Shown here one piece after another: positions 42,669 through 55,288 of a stretch of DNA of 64,000 bases. The DNA lies in assembly GCA_036925085.1 (NCBI GenBank), contig JAUPFP010000016.1:2380903-2444902 (forward strand). The letters are read 5' to 3'. Under the pieces are notes generated by a model that saw only the letters and a program-made list of their open reading frames with translations, ran no database searches and was not told where the DNA came from. This DNA is from Brachycybe producta (Eukaryota > Arthropoda > Diplopoda > Playtdesmida > Andrognathidae). Within the stretch, counting starts at the first letter, position 1, and each line of letters opens with the position of its first letter. The translations under genes were made by a program, and so were the position numbers.

Positions 42669-45071
42669 GGTTAATGAAGTGGCTTGTGTAATGTGAATAT
42701 GCGGTGACGAACGAGTCCGGCGAAGTCCAAGTCGTTGTGTGCAGCTCCGAGGGTTCTCGAGTACACTCTGAGCTATACTTTCGGGTTCCAGTATGATGGG
42801 GCTCGTTCAGTTCGTGAAGTTGTAGGTCGGTGATGTCACGGTGCGTTGGTAATTTAGTGCTTGTCGGCAACCGACACTATCGTACTCTTATACACTGAGT
42901 AACGATAGATTACCTAAGCTTGTGACGTGTATAACGAAGTGGCCGTTCACTCCGTTAGTGTGGTGATGGTTGTATCGTGTTGATCGTGTTCTCAGTTGGG
43001 CGTGTGACGAGTTTTGGTTCCCAACTGGTGTGGCGTCGTGAGTTCTTTATTGAGCGTCAGATTTTGGAAGGATCTCTCTCGACACGTGGTATTTGGCGAC
43101 CACGTGGAGGTTACGAGAATTCCAAAAACCTCAATAAAGAAACAGCAGATGTACAATACAACCTCGAGCGTGGTACACCACCCACTCAAGATTGCACTGC
43201 GGAAAGTGAATTAGAAATGAAAGTGTATTGCAATTGCCTGAAGAAGAGGAAAGCAATACGAAGAGTAAAGCTAGAGCGCGGTGCCCGCACTTTTAGTTTT
43301 ACTTGAAAACAAGAATGAAGAGTGTGTGTGTAAAGAACACACAAAGAACAAAAAGTTCAAGATGGCTGAACTTTTTTAAATGCACAAACAAAGGAGAAGT
43401 TCAAGAGAAGAAAGCTGTTTTACTTGAAAAGTTTAAAACTTAGGTGCGGTGCCCGCACATCAAAAGTTTTAATTTAGTTTTATTAAAAAAGTAAAACAGT
43501 GGAGAAATTGAAGTGTGTTCAACAAGCTAAATGCTTGGTGAACCAGAAGAAATGTTCAGACTGAAGAAATTTTGAGTCCTCACTGCTGGATGGCTCTGGA
43601 TGAAAAAGACAGAGTCAGTGCCCAGTGAGGGACTATGTTGAGTAGAATGAAGAAGTCCGTAGGTGGCGCTGTGGTGGCCACTTCCGGTTCACTTTATTGC
43701 AATGTCCAAAAATTGATGATTGAAAAGTTCCTCCGGGGCACGTTTTTATGGTGGCCAGGAGAAAGACACAAAAAGAGAGAAAATTCAAAGAAAAAGAGAA
43801 GTTTTCTCTAACAAGAGGAACTCCGCCAGGGGGCGCGTGAGTGCAACCCTCTGGAAGAGAAGAGAAGAGAAGAGAACACAAAAAGATGAGAGAAGGTACA
43901 ACAATGAGTCACATGGAGCGAAAAACCGCTCCGTTGGCGCTTTTTGAAGAGTGTCCGGTCGATCCAAGATGGCGGCCGGGCTTCAGTGCTGTCCAATGGA
44001 GAAAGTTCATGTGATGATGCATTGAGGTGATGATGATGAAGAAATTGAAGAACATGACTTGGGACATAGAGGGTCCCAAGGGAAACACAAGTGTAAAAAC
44101 AAAGAACAAAGAAAAGGGGGGACAAGAAAGTCCCACGTGGCTAGGAAAAGTGTGTTCTAAGCTTGTAAGCCCCCTAACAATGAGATAGAGTTAGGGAGAA
44201 TTTTGCTTGAAAATTAAAGATGAAGAGTGAAGATAATAGGACATTTTAAAAGACACACACGTCCTTTAAAAGCCTATTAATAGGTGGATAGATTAGTAGA
44301 TGAGATTTGTTTGCTCATCTCATAATGAGACTGCAAACTCCTCTCGGAGAGTAAAAAGAATTTGTTTAAAGTGTTGCCCACGTGGTGTGGGTTTCACTTT
44401 GAAAATTAAAGAAGAGTGAAGGTGACAGTGGGTGATTGTAATGGAAACATGAAATACAAAAACACGGACGGAAACACGTGTGTCCAAACGGTTGTCCACG
44501 TTTCCGAGTGCTAAGCGGTCAGCAGACAAGAGTTCGTTCCCACGTGTCTCTAAGGACAGGACACAGAATCGCGCGGTCGACACGTGGTGTGTGTAGCCAC
44601 AAGTCTCTTCCGCGATTCCACAAAAAACGGTGCCATGCGGTTGGCTTTGACGTGATCGAGGGCCTCCATACATGGTCCCAACATAAAAAGGCGCCACGCG
44701 GTTGGCTTTGACGCTATCGAGGGCCTCCATACGTGGTTCCAACACAAAGGACGCCGCGCGGTTGGCTTTGACGTGATCGAGGGCCTCCATACGCGGTTTT
44801 ACAAAGGCGCCACGTGGTCGACTTTGACGCTATCGAGGGTCTCCACACGTGGTTCCAACACAAAGGACGCCGCGCGGTTGACTTTGACGTGATCGAGGGT
44901 CTCCATACGCGGTTTTACAGACAGGCGCCACGCGGTTGACTTTGACGCTATCGAGGGTCTCCATACGTGGCTCCAACATAGAAAGGACGGACGAAGCCTC
45001 GTGAGGCACAATCACGAGACTTAGGACAAAGGACGGCTTCTGTTTACAGGTCGGAGAAGGCAGATGGAGCT
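42669..45071 (-). other. Element B leader
   Basis: 2.4 kb from primer-binding site to gag ATG. It carries the same tandem array (about 44640-45000), GC hairpins and double hairpin (42863-42908) as element A. It is about 97% identical to A from the LTR to about 43220, apart from a ~30-bp deletion beside one agttcagccatcttgaact copy, then falls away toward the gag start. Confidence 0.75.
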
Positions 45072-45090
45072 ATACCCCGCACCTCCACCA
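45072..45090 (-). other. Element B primer-binding site, probably tRNA-Ala
   Basis: The same 19 nt as in element A (TGGTGGAGGTGCGGGGTAT on the minus strand), 2 nt from the LTR. Confidence 0.75.
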
Positions 45091-45092
45091 AA

Positions 45093-45779
45093 TGTGAGCT
45101 TTTGACATCAACCAATATTTTATTACCAACCTTTAGATGACATTTTCTACTTTTCGTTTCTTCTCTGAGCAGTATGACACCTGCACAGAGAAGATCCGAG
45201 CTGTAGAGAGAGCTGGATGGAGATAGATTGTAGTCACTCTTCTGCATGGGGGTGTAATCGATGCAGGAGAGTGGCGGCCATCTCTCTCTCTTCCGGTTGA
45301 TGCTGATATACATCTTCTCCATCGGTATTCCGACCAGAGAAGATGTTGTAGCTGCTGAGAATCGTATAGCTCCTGCCCTATGAAACCTCCGGCCTCTGAA
45401 GAGAAGTTATTTACATAAACATAGAGACAACGCTACTTCTTATTACAACACTTTTATTCATTCCTTGTAAGAAGTACAGATACAAGGGTGAATAGTAAAA
45501 TACTAACTGGAAATCCTCAGGCCCATTGATTTGGAATGTATCGCAAAAACAGGCAAAGGAAAGAACTGAGGAACAAAGAGGAACATGGTCCTTTTATACC
45601 TTGGACCTGTGTACACCTGCGAGGTGTAACCAGGTCCAAGTGACCATGGTCCTTTATGTATCAATCCGCCACTTGGGCATGAGTCAGAAAGGTGAGTCAG
45701 AGAGGAGGGAGGGACGGTTGAGAGTTGTTTACCCCCCAGGCTATGGTTTTGGCGGGATCACGATTTACAGGGTGTTACA
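45093..45779 (-). repeat. 5' LTR of element B
   Basis: 687 bp, apparently identical to 35543-36229, with the promoter hairpin, TATAAAA and AATAAA in the same places. It is followed outward by the target duplication cttc at 45780-45783. Confidence 0.95.
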
Positions 45780-48077
45780 CTTCATATCAGTGAATCGATT
45801 ATAAAGTTATCCGGTAAAAAAAAATGAATATACTGATGGATCGTTTATTGCAAAGATTAAAACGAAAATCAGTACAATAAAATGATGTATGTCTTTGGCA
45901 ACATTCCATTCTCATCTAACTTTCTGACACAACTTCACTTTTTTGATTCGTTTTAATCCACGCAAAAATAAATGCGTATTCTATTGTATATTCCATGCAA
46001 TTTCTAAAACAAATCAAGAAAATAAATATAATTTTGCAAAATATACTTTAATGCAAATGTGCGATTGTATTAGCACTTATCAACTACAACTTTAATGGCT
46101 CCTGAAGTGTACGCTCGACTTCAAACAAGACACTTTTTTGTCGCCACCTTTATGAAGGTAGGCTGAAGGTAGAGATGAAAAAAAAAAGCTTAAGCTTTCT
46201 TCCATCAAATCGATTTTGAGATATGACTTTCAGTCAGATAATTCCACCAACCATCTTTTCCTTACAAAATCATACAAATCGGATTTCTCAAATTCCATCA
46301 AAAGTAGCTACAAATATATTCTTTCAATGAATGAAACTTGAAATAATTTAAAGATTTTGTATCCCGAACACATTTGGGACAAGAAAAGTCTCCAACTATT
46401 TTCTTACCAGGTGACATTTTAAGATAAATAAAAGACCCACTACAATATATTCAGTACAAATTTGTATAATACAAGTATTATTTTTTTTCAAACTTTCTGC
46501 TCTAAATATGGTTTAACAATAAAAAGTCCCTATCATTTCTTTGTTACGAAATCACCAATTTGCGAATGTCAAAATACTGAGTTCAATTTCAACTTTAATT
46601 GTGTTTCATTTAATAATCAGAAGACCACCACCCATTTAAAAAAAAACCCCACATTGTTATTTTTTCTAATATTATCGTTATTACGAATGATGTTTCCATA
46701 GGTACCACTTACTGTCAAGAGAGGTCATGACACATCTCAGTATTATGTTCCATGAGATACATTTTTTAGGAGAAAATATAAATATAGGGTTTCAATTTCT
46801 TGCATGAAATATTTTACCTACATAATAAAAATTGGGTTACAATTGAAAAATAAAGAATTCATGTGAATCTTTTTCGTTTTTTTTTTCTAAAATCCATTTT
46901 CATAATATAAAAAAAACCTGCACTCTTTATAAACATAAAAAACACAAATTTCAAGTAAATCTACAAAATAACCTACACGTTCTTAGGTAACGTGCAGAAT
47001 GCCTAAACCAACAAGACAATCTAGAATCTACATTAGATAATGTCGTAAAGGAGTTATAAATAGTATGCCAAGTTGATTTTGGCATTATCCACATTGTCTA
47101 AAATACAAGCCAAAGTGAAGAATGAGTACCGAATTGGTGCTTCTCTACTAGCAAATCCGCGGAATGACTGATCTTCCAATTTTTCGGTAACAGCTAAAAA
47201 TATATTGGCCACCAATACCTCATTTCCCTTATAAACAAAAATAACTACTGTTATAAAACCAAGGTTGTAGTTAACTGCAGTAAAGCTAAAAAGTGTTCTT
47301 CAGCGTGTTTTCATTTTCAAAACATAAATTTGGTTAAATTTAAATGATTGTGTTACTTCCTGTTATATAATTTTCCCACCAACTTCTAAAATTTTCCTTC
47401 CTGATTAGTGAATTAAGTCCTCTAGCCTTTCACTAACTACCATGTTGTTTGTAGGCCAAATTTGTGTTCAAAAATTGTTTACAATAAAAAAAAACTGTGG
47501 TTAACTTTCACAATGAAAACGAGGAATTAAAGTTTTCTGTACTAAGCAAAATCCACCATGCATATATTGTAATACACTGAGTTCACGTTAAGGAAAAATT
47601 AACTTGCACATTCCGTAATTCACCAATTCATCAAGCAGTGAAAAAAAAATTGACGAATAACGAAATGAGCGGTAATTTAACAAATGTTTGTACAAATCAA
47701 AATTAATTTTCTTTCTAAATGTCATAATAAAATGAATATAATCCCGTTATTAAGATGTTAAAATCGTTTCTCCCTTCAATCTGTGATTCTTTCACCGTGA
47801 AGAAAGGAATTAAAAATTCTCATGATAAAACATTGTCAATGAGTGAAACTACCATAGAAAAACCTAAAAAAGCAAAGAGCATCGTCGACATATTTGGAAT
47901 AATTAATTTGTCTTCTAAATTTCTAATGGGATTTGAAAACCCTTTTTTTCTCCATCATGGTTCATCAACATTTATTAATGCTGCTCATAAAGAATCATAA
48001 TAATCGAGAGTATAATTAACAAATATAGAGTACATGTGATAAATTATAGACGATTAAAATACACAAGTATGGTGATA

Positions 48078-48080
<3 letters not shown>

Positions 48081-48151
<71 letters not shown>
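48081..48151. repeat. TA dinucleotide microsatellite
   Basis: About 70 bp of uninterrupted TA repeats. Confidence 0.97.
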
Positions 48152-48156
<5 letters not shown>

Positions 48157-49966
48157 AAAGCGACAAATAATTAGTTCTAAGTTTAATAACCAAAAAAAAA
48201 AACACATTCAAACGCATAACATACACCACGCACACACACAAAATGCAAATTCAGCACGCTTAAATGGCAGTTTTATGTATATACTGTTACAAAATGTGGT
48301 CATCAAATTACTAATTACTAGATTATCTTCGTCGTTTGATATAAATTTAAGTAAATTAAAAATTTACTGATAAATGTTATAACTTATAAGTAAGGCTCAA
48401 CTACTAGAAGGTAATCTGGTATTTTTTTAAACTTCAACTTGAACTCTCTCAGAACATTCCTTCAACAACAGAAAAACCCCTTGAATAGTTTTAAACAGGT
48501 TTTTATGGTGTAATAAATACGAGTATGTGTGTCCAGTATAAAAAAAATTATGATTTAATCATCAGGCCTGCCACACCTGGGGCCAAAGTTCTCGGATGAT
48601 ATTTCATTCAGAGATCATTAATTAAACAAAAATTATTTACAGAGTTTTATTTAATAGGCGGCGATCCTGAAAGTGACAAAAGGCGAGGACAACAAGCGAA
48701 AATTTTGTTTTAAAAATGTCTTGTTTTATAAAATTTAACAGCACGTTGAACATTTTCTGATGCATTTTATTTTATACTAAAATAAAAAAAAATTGACTTT
48801 TGAAACAGGAACAAGTGCTGCTCCCTTGATATTAAATACTGAAACATAACACTTCATGTTATTTATGCCAGTAAATGCATTTATTAATAAATAATTATAA
48901 GACACCAGCATTAATTTATTTTAAATTGTAGCCCAGTTCATTTTGACACTATCATCCATAATAAAACGTTTATTTTGAACAATATCAACATCTCTTCCAG
49001 TTTCCTTTAAAATTTATAAATTGATTATTGTAAACACAAGTATGCCATAATTGGTTAAAGTGCCACCAGGTGTCATTTTCAACATAATGCTGCTCAGTCC
49101 TTAAAAAGACAAGTTTCAATCGATTCTTTACATGAAATGCATTGAAATCTCAACTTATAATGAAGCATAAACTTGATTTTGACACACACAGAAACCGGTA
49201 ACAATGTCCTTCGATTTAAGTACATGTTCACACGTTTGTTCTATGGAACAAATTGTTAAGTACACGAAAATAGTACAAATATTAATCTAAACAAAAAATT
49301 AGAATTGATTTTCATTCTAATTAAAAAAAATATGTGGATTAGACACAAAATATATATTTGCTAATTGCACATTTCCAAACACAAGGTTGGAAAAAGTTTA
49401 CAACAAAAACAGGATTTGTTAATTTCCTGAGAAGAAAAACAATTCTTGTTGGCATTTAAACTTTTTAAAGTAATTTGTATTTAGTTTTTATTTTACACAG
49501 ACCTTCCAAAATGTTTAAAAAAAATTGTTTTCTTATGTTTGTTAACTTAGTAGTTCTAATTTGTTTTACTTCTACAGATTGCCCTTGAAGTAAATTGACA
49601 AAGGAGTACATTTCGATAGCATTGATATGTCAGCTTGTAACAACACAGTAACAACATTTACGGAATATCGACAGTACTCTATATAAATCAATTAGAAATG
49701 CATTGCCCATGATACATTTGAACCTGCAAATGATTTGTATTACTTCTACTGATTGCCACCTTTCATGTAAAAATGTTGTCAATATTTTAAAACATAATCG
49801 TGAGTGCACTTAAAAACGCCTAGGTGTGCAGCATTCATAAGCAGAGCTGGAAAAAAAAATGATGATTTTTTTGGGAAAATATAAAAAATATCACAATATT
49901 TTTTTTTATATCGTTTGGTGTAATTGTCCATTACACGGAATGTATGCCCATTTCACGTTTTGTATA

Positions 49967-50161
49967 CAGGCAAGCGTATTCAGCACAAAACAATCGTTTG
50001 CCCCACCCCTTCATGAGCATCAGACCAAATATAAACCAATTAGAAATTGAAAAGGGCGGGGTATGTTGACATCAGACCAAATAACAAACCAATTAGAAGT
50101 TGCCGTTCCTCATAAAAGGGCGGGGCAAACGACTGTATTGTGCTGAGCACACTTGCCTGTT
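49967..50161. mobile_element. hAT-like MITE, CAGGCAAG ends
   Basis: Ends CAGGCAAGCGTATTCAGCA and, on the other strand, CAGGCAAGTGTGCTCAGCA. The inverted similarity continues inward into GGGGCAAACGA. It is flanked by similar tttgtata and tttgtatc sequences, a likely 8-bp duplication. No coding capacity. Confidence 0.65.
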
Positions 50162-51284
50162 TTTGTATCAGACCAATTTAGGTGAAATTCAAGATATGGA
50201 CATACATTTATGATGAGACTTACAGTATATAGGATTATTATTTAATGTTTTAACCTGAATTTCACTTTTTATTCTATCTGTTCGCAATTCTGATATTTTT
50301 AATTAGATTGATTAGGCCGTACTTACATTTAATAACATTATATAAGTTCCACAAAATAGCCAATAATGTGAAAATATTTCACTACCACCTGTAGTTATTT
50401 ATTTTAGAAAATCACAAAATGGCGGTGGCAAATTCCCTTTTTTCAGAAATTTTATGAATATGGATCTAAAATTTTTAGTTTTTACATTATATAACGTTTT
50501 ACAGATCATCATTAGAAGTAAAAAAATACAATTATTTTGTGTGAAAATACAATAATTATTAGAAAAATTGATATATGTATAATTTATATCATGAAATTTT
50601 ATTAGTTATATCATGATATGTAGATCTATCTAGCAACCGTGTTGATAAGAACAATGTACAGTAGGAGTGAAGTGTCAGCAGCTCCTAATTACAGTATAGC
50701 ATCATTCACACTTGACAAAATAAGTCAGTCATGTATGAATCAATTACAATGCAATTATTATAGGCTACATGATGCACCTTAACGAAAGTGTTCAATTTAA
50801 ACGACTCCCTAGAAAACCAACTGCTGCTACTGCAGCAACCAACGAAACCAACGTTTTCAAACGCTTTTTTTTTAACAATTTCTTACACCGATTCTACACT
50901 GAGGAAATTCTAATTTGAGGAAATTCATTCAAAATTAGAAGAAGAAAATCTTTCGATATTCTTTCATACACGCAATTTCAATCAACTAATTAGAAGGCCT
51001 AATTAAATAAGCCTTTCATATCCCAGAAGCAACTTTTATAAGATAATTAAGCTAAGTTAATTTGAAACAAGACGAGCAACTGAATTCAATAATGGCATTT
51101 TAATGAAAATATCTTTTAAAATAAACATTTTCTTGACAGTTTGAAGTGGAGATTTTTTTTTACCCAAATTCGCGTTCAAAAACTTAAAAAATTATGTTCA
51201 AGCTCCCATAAAAAGTTTCTTTTTTAAAGATATATTTAAAAAAACTTGACAATGTTTTTTTAGAAAGTAGGATAGGGCAATAAG

Positions 51285-51420
51285 GGTATTTTCATGTTGA
51301 TATATTTCAAAATAAACTTTTTATACACAAAATTTTAAAAAAATATTGTCCGCTTAAAGTTGGGTCATTTTCAAACTCACATAAAAAGTTTATTTTGAAA
51401 GATATCAACATGAAAATACC
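51285..51420. mobile_element. Fold-back MITE, 40-bp arms
   Basis: Arms 51285-51324 and 51381-51420 match at 39 of 40 positions. Each contains TTTCAAAATAAACTTTTTAT or its complement. It belongs to the same family as the mutated copy at 24222-24354. Confidence 0.85.
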
Positions 51421-51621
51421 ATTAAGTGGTTAAGCTACCCCCGTCTAGTTTCTAAAACACATTCTAGTTTCCCTTAACTTTGCATCTGAAACAATAAATC
51501 AAGAGTTCGAGAGGCGTTTATACTTTAAAACCATCTAAAAACATTGTTAATTCCTTGTTTGCTCATTTTTATGTACATACATATTTTGCATATATTCCAG
51601 AAATCCACAAATAGAATTTAC

Positions 51622-52098
51622 CTTCATAAACAATCGCAGTAGACAACAATCCTTGCACAAAGTTTGCAAAATGAGTAACAAAGCCATTGCAATACGTTTT
51701 TTACGAGAATGAACCGAATTTTCACAAGTTTCCACATTAAAATGCTGAAATCGCGAATTTGTCACATATTCCTCATTATGGTGTTGATGCTGTTGTCGTT
51801 GATTATTATGATGATGATGATGTTTTGCATTGACATCTTCTCCAGTATAGAACCGATTTGACGGATAAGGAGGAAGAGAAAAATGCAACGAGGAGGAGGA
51901 TCTTCTAGAAGAAGAAACATTCTCGTCATCGTCCTCTCTTTCTTCCTCATCCTTTTCCGTCATATTCAGAGTATCATAGTTGATGTTACGAACACTGACG
52001 GTTTTACGGCGAAGTCTCGATTTTGAACGACAACGCCACACGGCATACATGTCATTCGTGTTGACAGCTTCACAACCGACCGGACGTTTACGAAGCAT
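51622..52098 (-). CDS. Possible first coding exon (159 codons), unknown protein
   Basis: ATG at 52098 opens a frame that is richer in coding-like composition than its surroundings. It begins MLRKRPVGCEAVNTNDMYAV, has a basic stretch (RCRSKSRLRRKTVSVR), an acidic run, a serine run and a His/Gln/Asn-rich stretch, then a hydrophobic segment (IAMALLLILQTL) and ends LLRLFMK before an AAG|GTAAAT donor in phase 0. No domain recognised. It could be a distal alternative first exon of the minus-strand RhoGEF gene (phase fits) or of another gene, or a chance ORF. Confidence 0.4.
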
Positions 52099-53910
52099 AT
52101 CGTATTATTATTATTATTATTTACTATAAGATATTTACTTCTTATTCGTAGTAATAATATTTCCTAGTATATATCGTCGAAATTAATTGTAGAAGCCTTA
52201 TTATTCTGTGCATATGTGGCCGGTTGCAACGTTGGTTGTTACCCATTGTGGAGTGGTTGCGATGATCCCGCCACCGTCCAAAACGTTCAATTGTTTTATT
52301 TAATTAAATAAGAGCCACCTGTTTTTATCCACAAATGTATTAATAATTTTCGATACAGCTGTGAAGTATATTCTTTACGTGTAGATGTGTAAAACAAATA
52401 TTAAGCCACCAATATACTGTTGCAAACTTGACAACAGTTGTTGCAGTTGCAATGCTGCAAACACTCCCGATCGGTTTTGTATACTTTTCAATAATTATGA
52501 GACTTATAACTTACGTAAGCTGTGTTTTCGACACACCTTCAAGTTCAGAAACGGAGAAGTCGGTGTTAAGTCGTCGTTGTTGAAGTTCAAACTTTGCCGA
52601 CGTACGAAAAATCGATTTCATATTCTCGAAACAACGAGTATTTGTAGTCGAATCTTAGCTAAACAATAACTAAAAACCATTGTTACAAAAATAACAATAA
52701 TCTATAAAATATACATAAAAAACCTATATGATTATGATGATGACTTAAGATCAGTCTGTAGCAATTGTTGTTGTTGTTACAAAATAACTTGAAAATCGAT
52801 TTTCAATTTTTATAACCAAAATGGTGGCACTAGCAAAGTTCACTACTTGAAAGTACAAAAGGCACAAAACAAAAATTGCAAAATAAAAAGTAGAATCGAT
52901 ACAAATAAAAAATAAGAAGTAAAACCAACACACACACACACACCCAATTTTCACCTCGATACACTGAAGATGAAGAAGAAACAAAAAAACCTCATGAAAT
53001 GAAATATGCAAAGAAAAATCCTCCATGAACTTTCAATTCATATCGAAAATAAACATAAAGAAAAATCCGAAGTAAACAAAAAAACAACCTAAGAATATTT
53101 TTCCCCTTTACTTTTGTATGTTTTTGATTTTGTGTCCTGTGTTTTGTAAGTTGTAACAATACAAAAGGAAAATAACCAAAGTCTCTCTCTCACTCTTCAA
53201 ACGAAAAAAAAAAAAGATGCGTAACACATTTTACACGACTATTGAAAAACAATTCGAATAAAAGCTTAAAAAGAGGATCCATTATAATAAGAACAAAAAT
53301 ACCAACATTTTTGTTTTTTCTCACACCTTTAAGAGAGAGAAAAATCTAATGTTTGTAAGAAGAGGAAAAACAGAAAGTGTTTTATAAGTGCACATAGATA
53401 AAAACGTACAAAATCCCCTTTATATAAAAAAAGAGCACCAGCTTCAAAGAAATATATATACTTGAAGTAACTTTAGATATTTCCTCTGAAAGAATACGAA
53501 TTAAATAACTTTGAAACCGTCGTCGAACCGTATCCACATCGAAATTACAATTTAAACAAATAGTAAAACCGTGAAATACAAAAAAAAAAAAAAATAAATA
53601 AAAGAACAAACAAAATTCAAGGCAATTTTCTTCTCTCTCTCTCTCATTCTCTCCATCTCATTGGAATAATAATAATGGTCACCGTCTGTTGGTTCAATTC
53701 AAAATAATACAACATTATAACAAAAAAAAAATCTTTGAACACACATAAAAAAATACCAAGTTCCTATTAATGATTAAACAACATTTCTTCTACCAATGTT
53801 ACAATTATAAAAAAGTCACATTTTGTAGTTTGGTATTATTCTTGGAACTTGTACATTTTCAAACTTGTCTACAAATTGGGGGGAAAAAATAAATTCCAGC
53901 TTACCTCTTA

Positions 53911-54695
53911 GGATGGATACACACGCGTTCAATTATGGCTTGTCCGTCCTTGGCATGAGAACTTTTAAAACTAGTGATGCCTCTCCTCATCATGAAGAGG
54001 AAATTTTACTATAAAGGCCTTCCTAGAGCTTAATGAAAAGAACTCTTGAAAAAATATTCCAAAAACATAAATTCCATAAAATGGAACTTAAGAAAATAAT
54101 TTGCAGCTCATTAGCATAATGGAAAACTCTGAAAACAAAAGCAATTGTGTAAATCCCTATGCTGCTGTTTGCACATGGTCACCCTGACCATTGCAGTGTT
54201 GCATAGGCTTGCCACCTGTGGAGGACAGTAATCCATTCGGAAGAACTATCCTCCGGCCAGGATCATCCTCCACGAACGGTATTTAAGTTTCTATAACATT
54301 TATTGTGTGGAGGACATAATGCCTTCGAGGAGGAGGGTCCTGGACCGAAGATATTTCCTCCGAATGGAGGACTGTCCACCAGAAAAGAGGAAAGGTGGCA
54401 AGCCTAGTTTTGTATTTCCCTAGATTCGCCTATTGTATTTCAGAGTACTCAGATTTTCCACTCTGAAACGGCAGTTTTTGGAAGAAAAAACTTCCCAAAA
54501 CTATCATTTCTGAGTGTTTCATTGAGCGCTAGCAAGACCTTAAGCGGATAACGGATATCCGATTTTAATTTTCTGTCGGATAAATTAGTAAAAAAAAAAT
54601 AGCGAAAGAAAAATAGGCACTGCTCAATTAAAACATGAAAGGATTCAAAAGAAAACAAAAAATGGTCAATCCGAATTGATCGTGTGTATTCGGCC
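53911..54695. mobile_element. TTAA-flanked element, copy in tandem (left)
   Basis: Left end GGATGGATACACACGCGTTC; right end, on the other strand, GGCCGAATACACACGATC. The right target TTAA (54696-54699) is shared with the next element. The left target reads tta before GG. A smaller MITE (54204-54406) is nested inside. Confidence 0.65.
54204..54406. mobile_element. Nested TA-flanked MITE, 203 bp
   Basis: TAGGCTTGCCACCT (54204-54217) and its exact complement (54393-54406) bound a unit whose arms stay complementary further in (GAGGACAGT, CCATTCGGA). The terminal TA fits Tc1/mariner-type insertion. Confidence 0.75.
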
Positions 54696-54699
54696 TTAA

Positions 54700-55288
54700 G
54701 GTGGATGCAGACGATCCATTCTGACTTCTCAATATCGCCACATGTCATTCAAACCATTTATCTTTACTTTTCTTTGAGTTACTTTCGAAATTGTATTTGA
54801 GCAGAGCTTATTTCTTTTTACAAATTTTAATTTACTATTTGAACAGTTTCCACGCTACAAAGCTTGTCAAATCCACGCCACATCACCATCCAACTTACCC
54901 CCACCCCCCAAAAAACGAAGTGAAAATCTGACCGAGCAAATTGTTCCGAATCAAAGATTGAAGCGCAATATAAGTTGGATTGAATTAACAAAATCAACCA
55001 CATACGCTGTCAATTTTAGCATCGAAAAGCCAGAATGGACAAGCTAAAACCGATCGTGCAATATAAAGCCTTACGATCGGAACAAACCGCAAACAATAAT
55101 TATGTTCACACGTTCTAAGGCTGTCATGTCAAATATACGCCCACCCACCCTCAAATTTCCTTCAAAGGTTAAATAAAGAGAATGCCTGGCCACATTAAAG
55201 GAACAAAATCCACTACATAAGAACACAATCAATTTTTGGAATGAAAAGCCAGGCTTGACAAGACAGAATTGATCGTCTGTATCCAGCC
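54700..55288. mobile_element. TTAA-flanked element, copy in tandem (right)
   Basis: Ends GGTGGATGCAGACGATC and, on the other strand, GGCTGGATACAGACGATC. TTAA is present on both sides (54696-54699 and 55289-55292). No coding capacity. Same family as the left neighbour. Confidence 0.7.

Larger units (their letters stand above)
35543..45779 (-). mobile_element. LTR retrotransposon element B (Gag-bearing, lacks RT/RNase H/integrase)
   Basis: A 10,237-bp element on the minus strand with two 687-bp LTRs that look identical to each other and a perfect 4-bp duplication, CTTC (35539-35542 and 45780-45783). Read 5' to 3': LTR 45779-45093, primer-binding site 45090-45072, leader with tandem repeats, gag-protease ORF 42668-40287, a 1.4-kb non-coding spacer, ORF3 38810-36633, structured 3' region, LTR 36229-35543. 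No RT, RNase H or integrase motif occurs in any frame. Paired ends and clean duplications show that it was mobilised recently, so Pol must have come from elsewhere; element A is a candidate. Confidence 0.95.
45780..51621. other. AT-rich DNA with dispersed repeats
   Basis: No coding exon supported. It contains a TA microsatellite (48081-48151), a CAGGCAAG-ended MITE (49967-50161) and a fold-back MITE (51285-51420). Short open frames here have simple-sequence composition. Confidence 0.45.

Noticed and set aside
51762-51950. Second frame with poly-Ile on the 51.6-kb exon
   Set aside because: Shadow of the His-codon repeat read in another frame.
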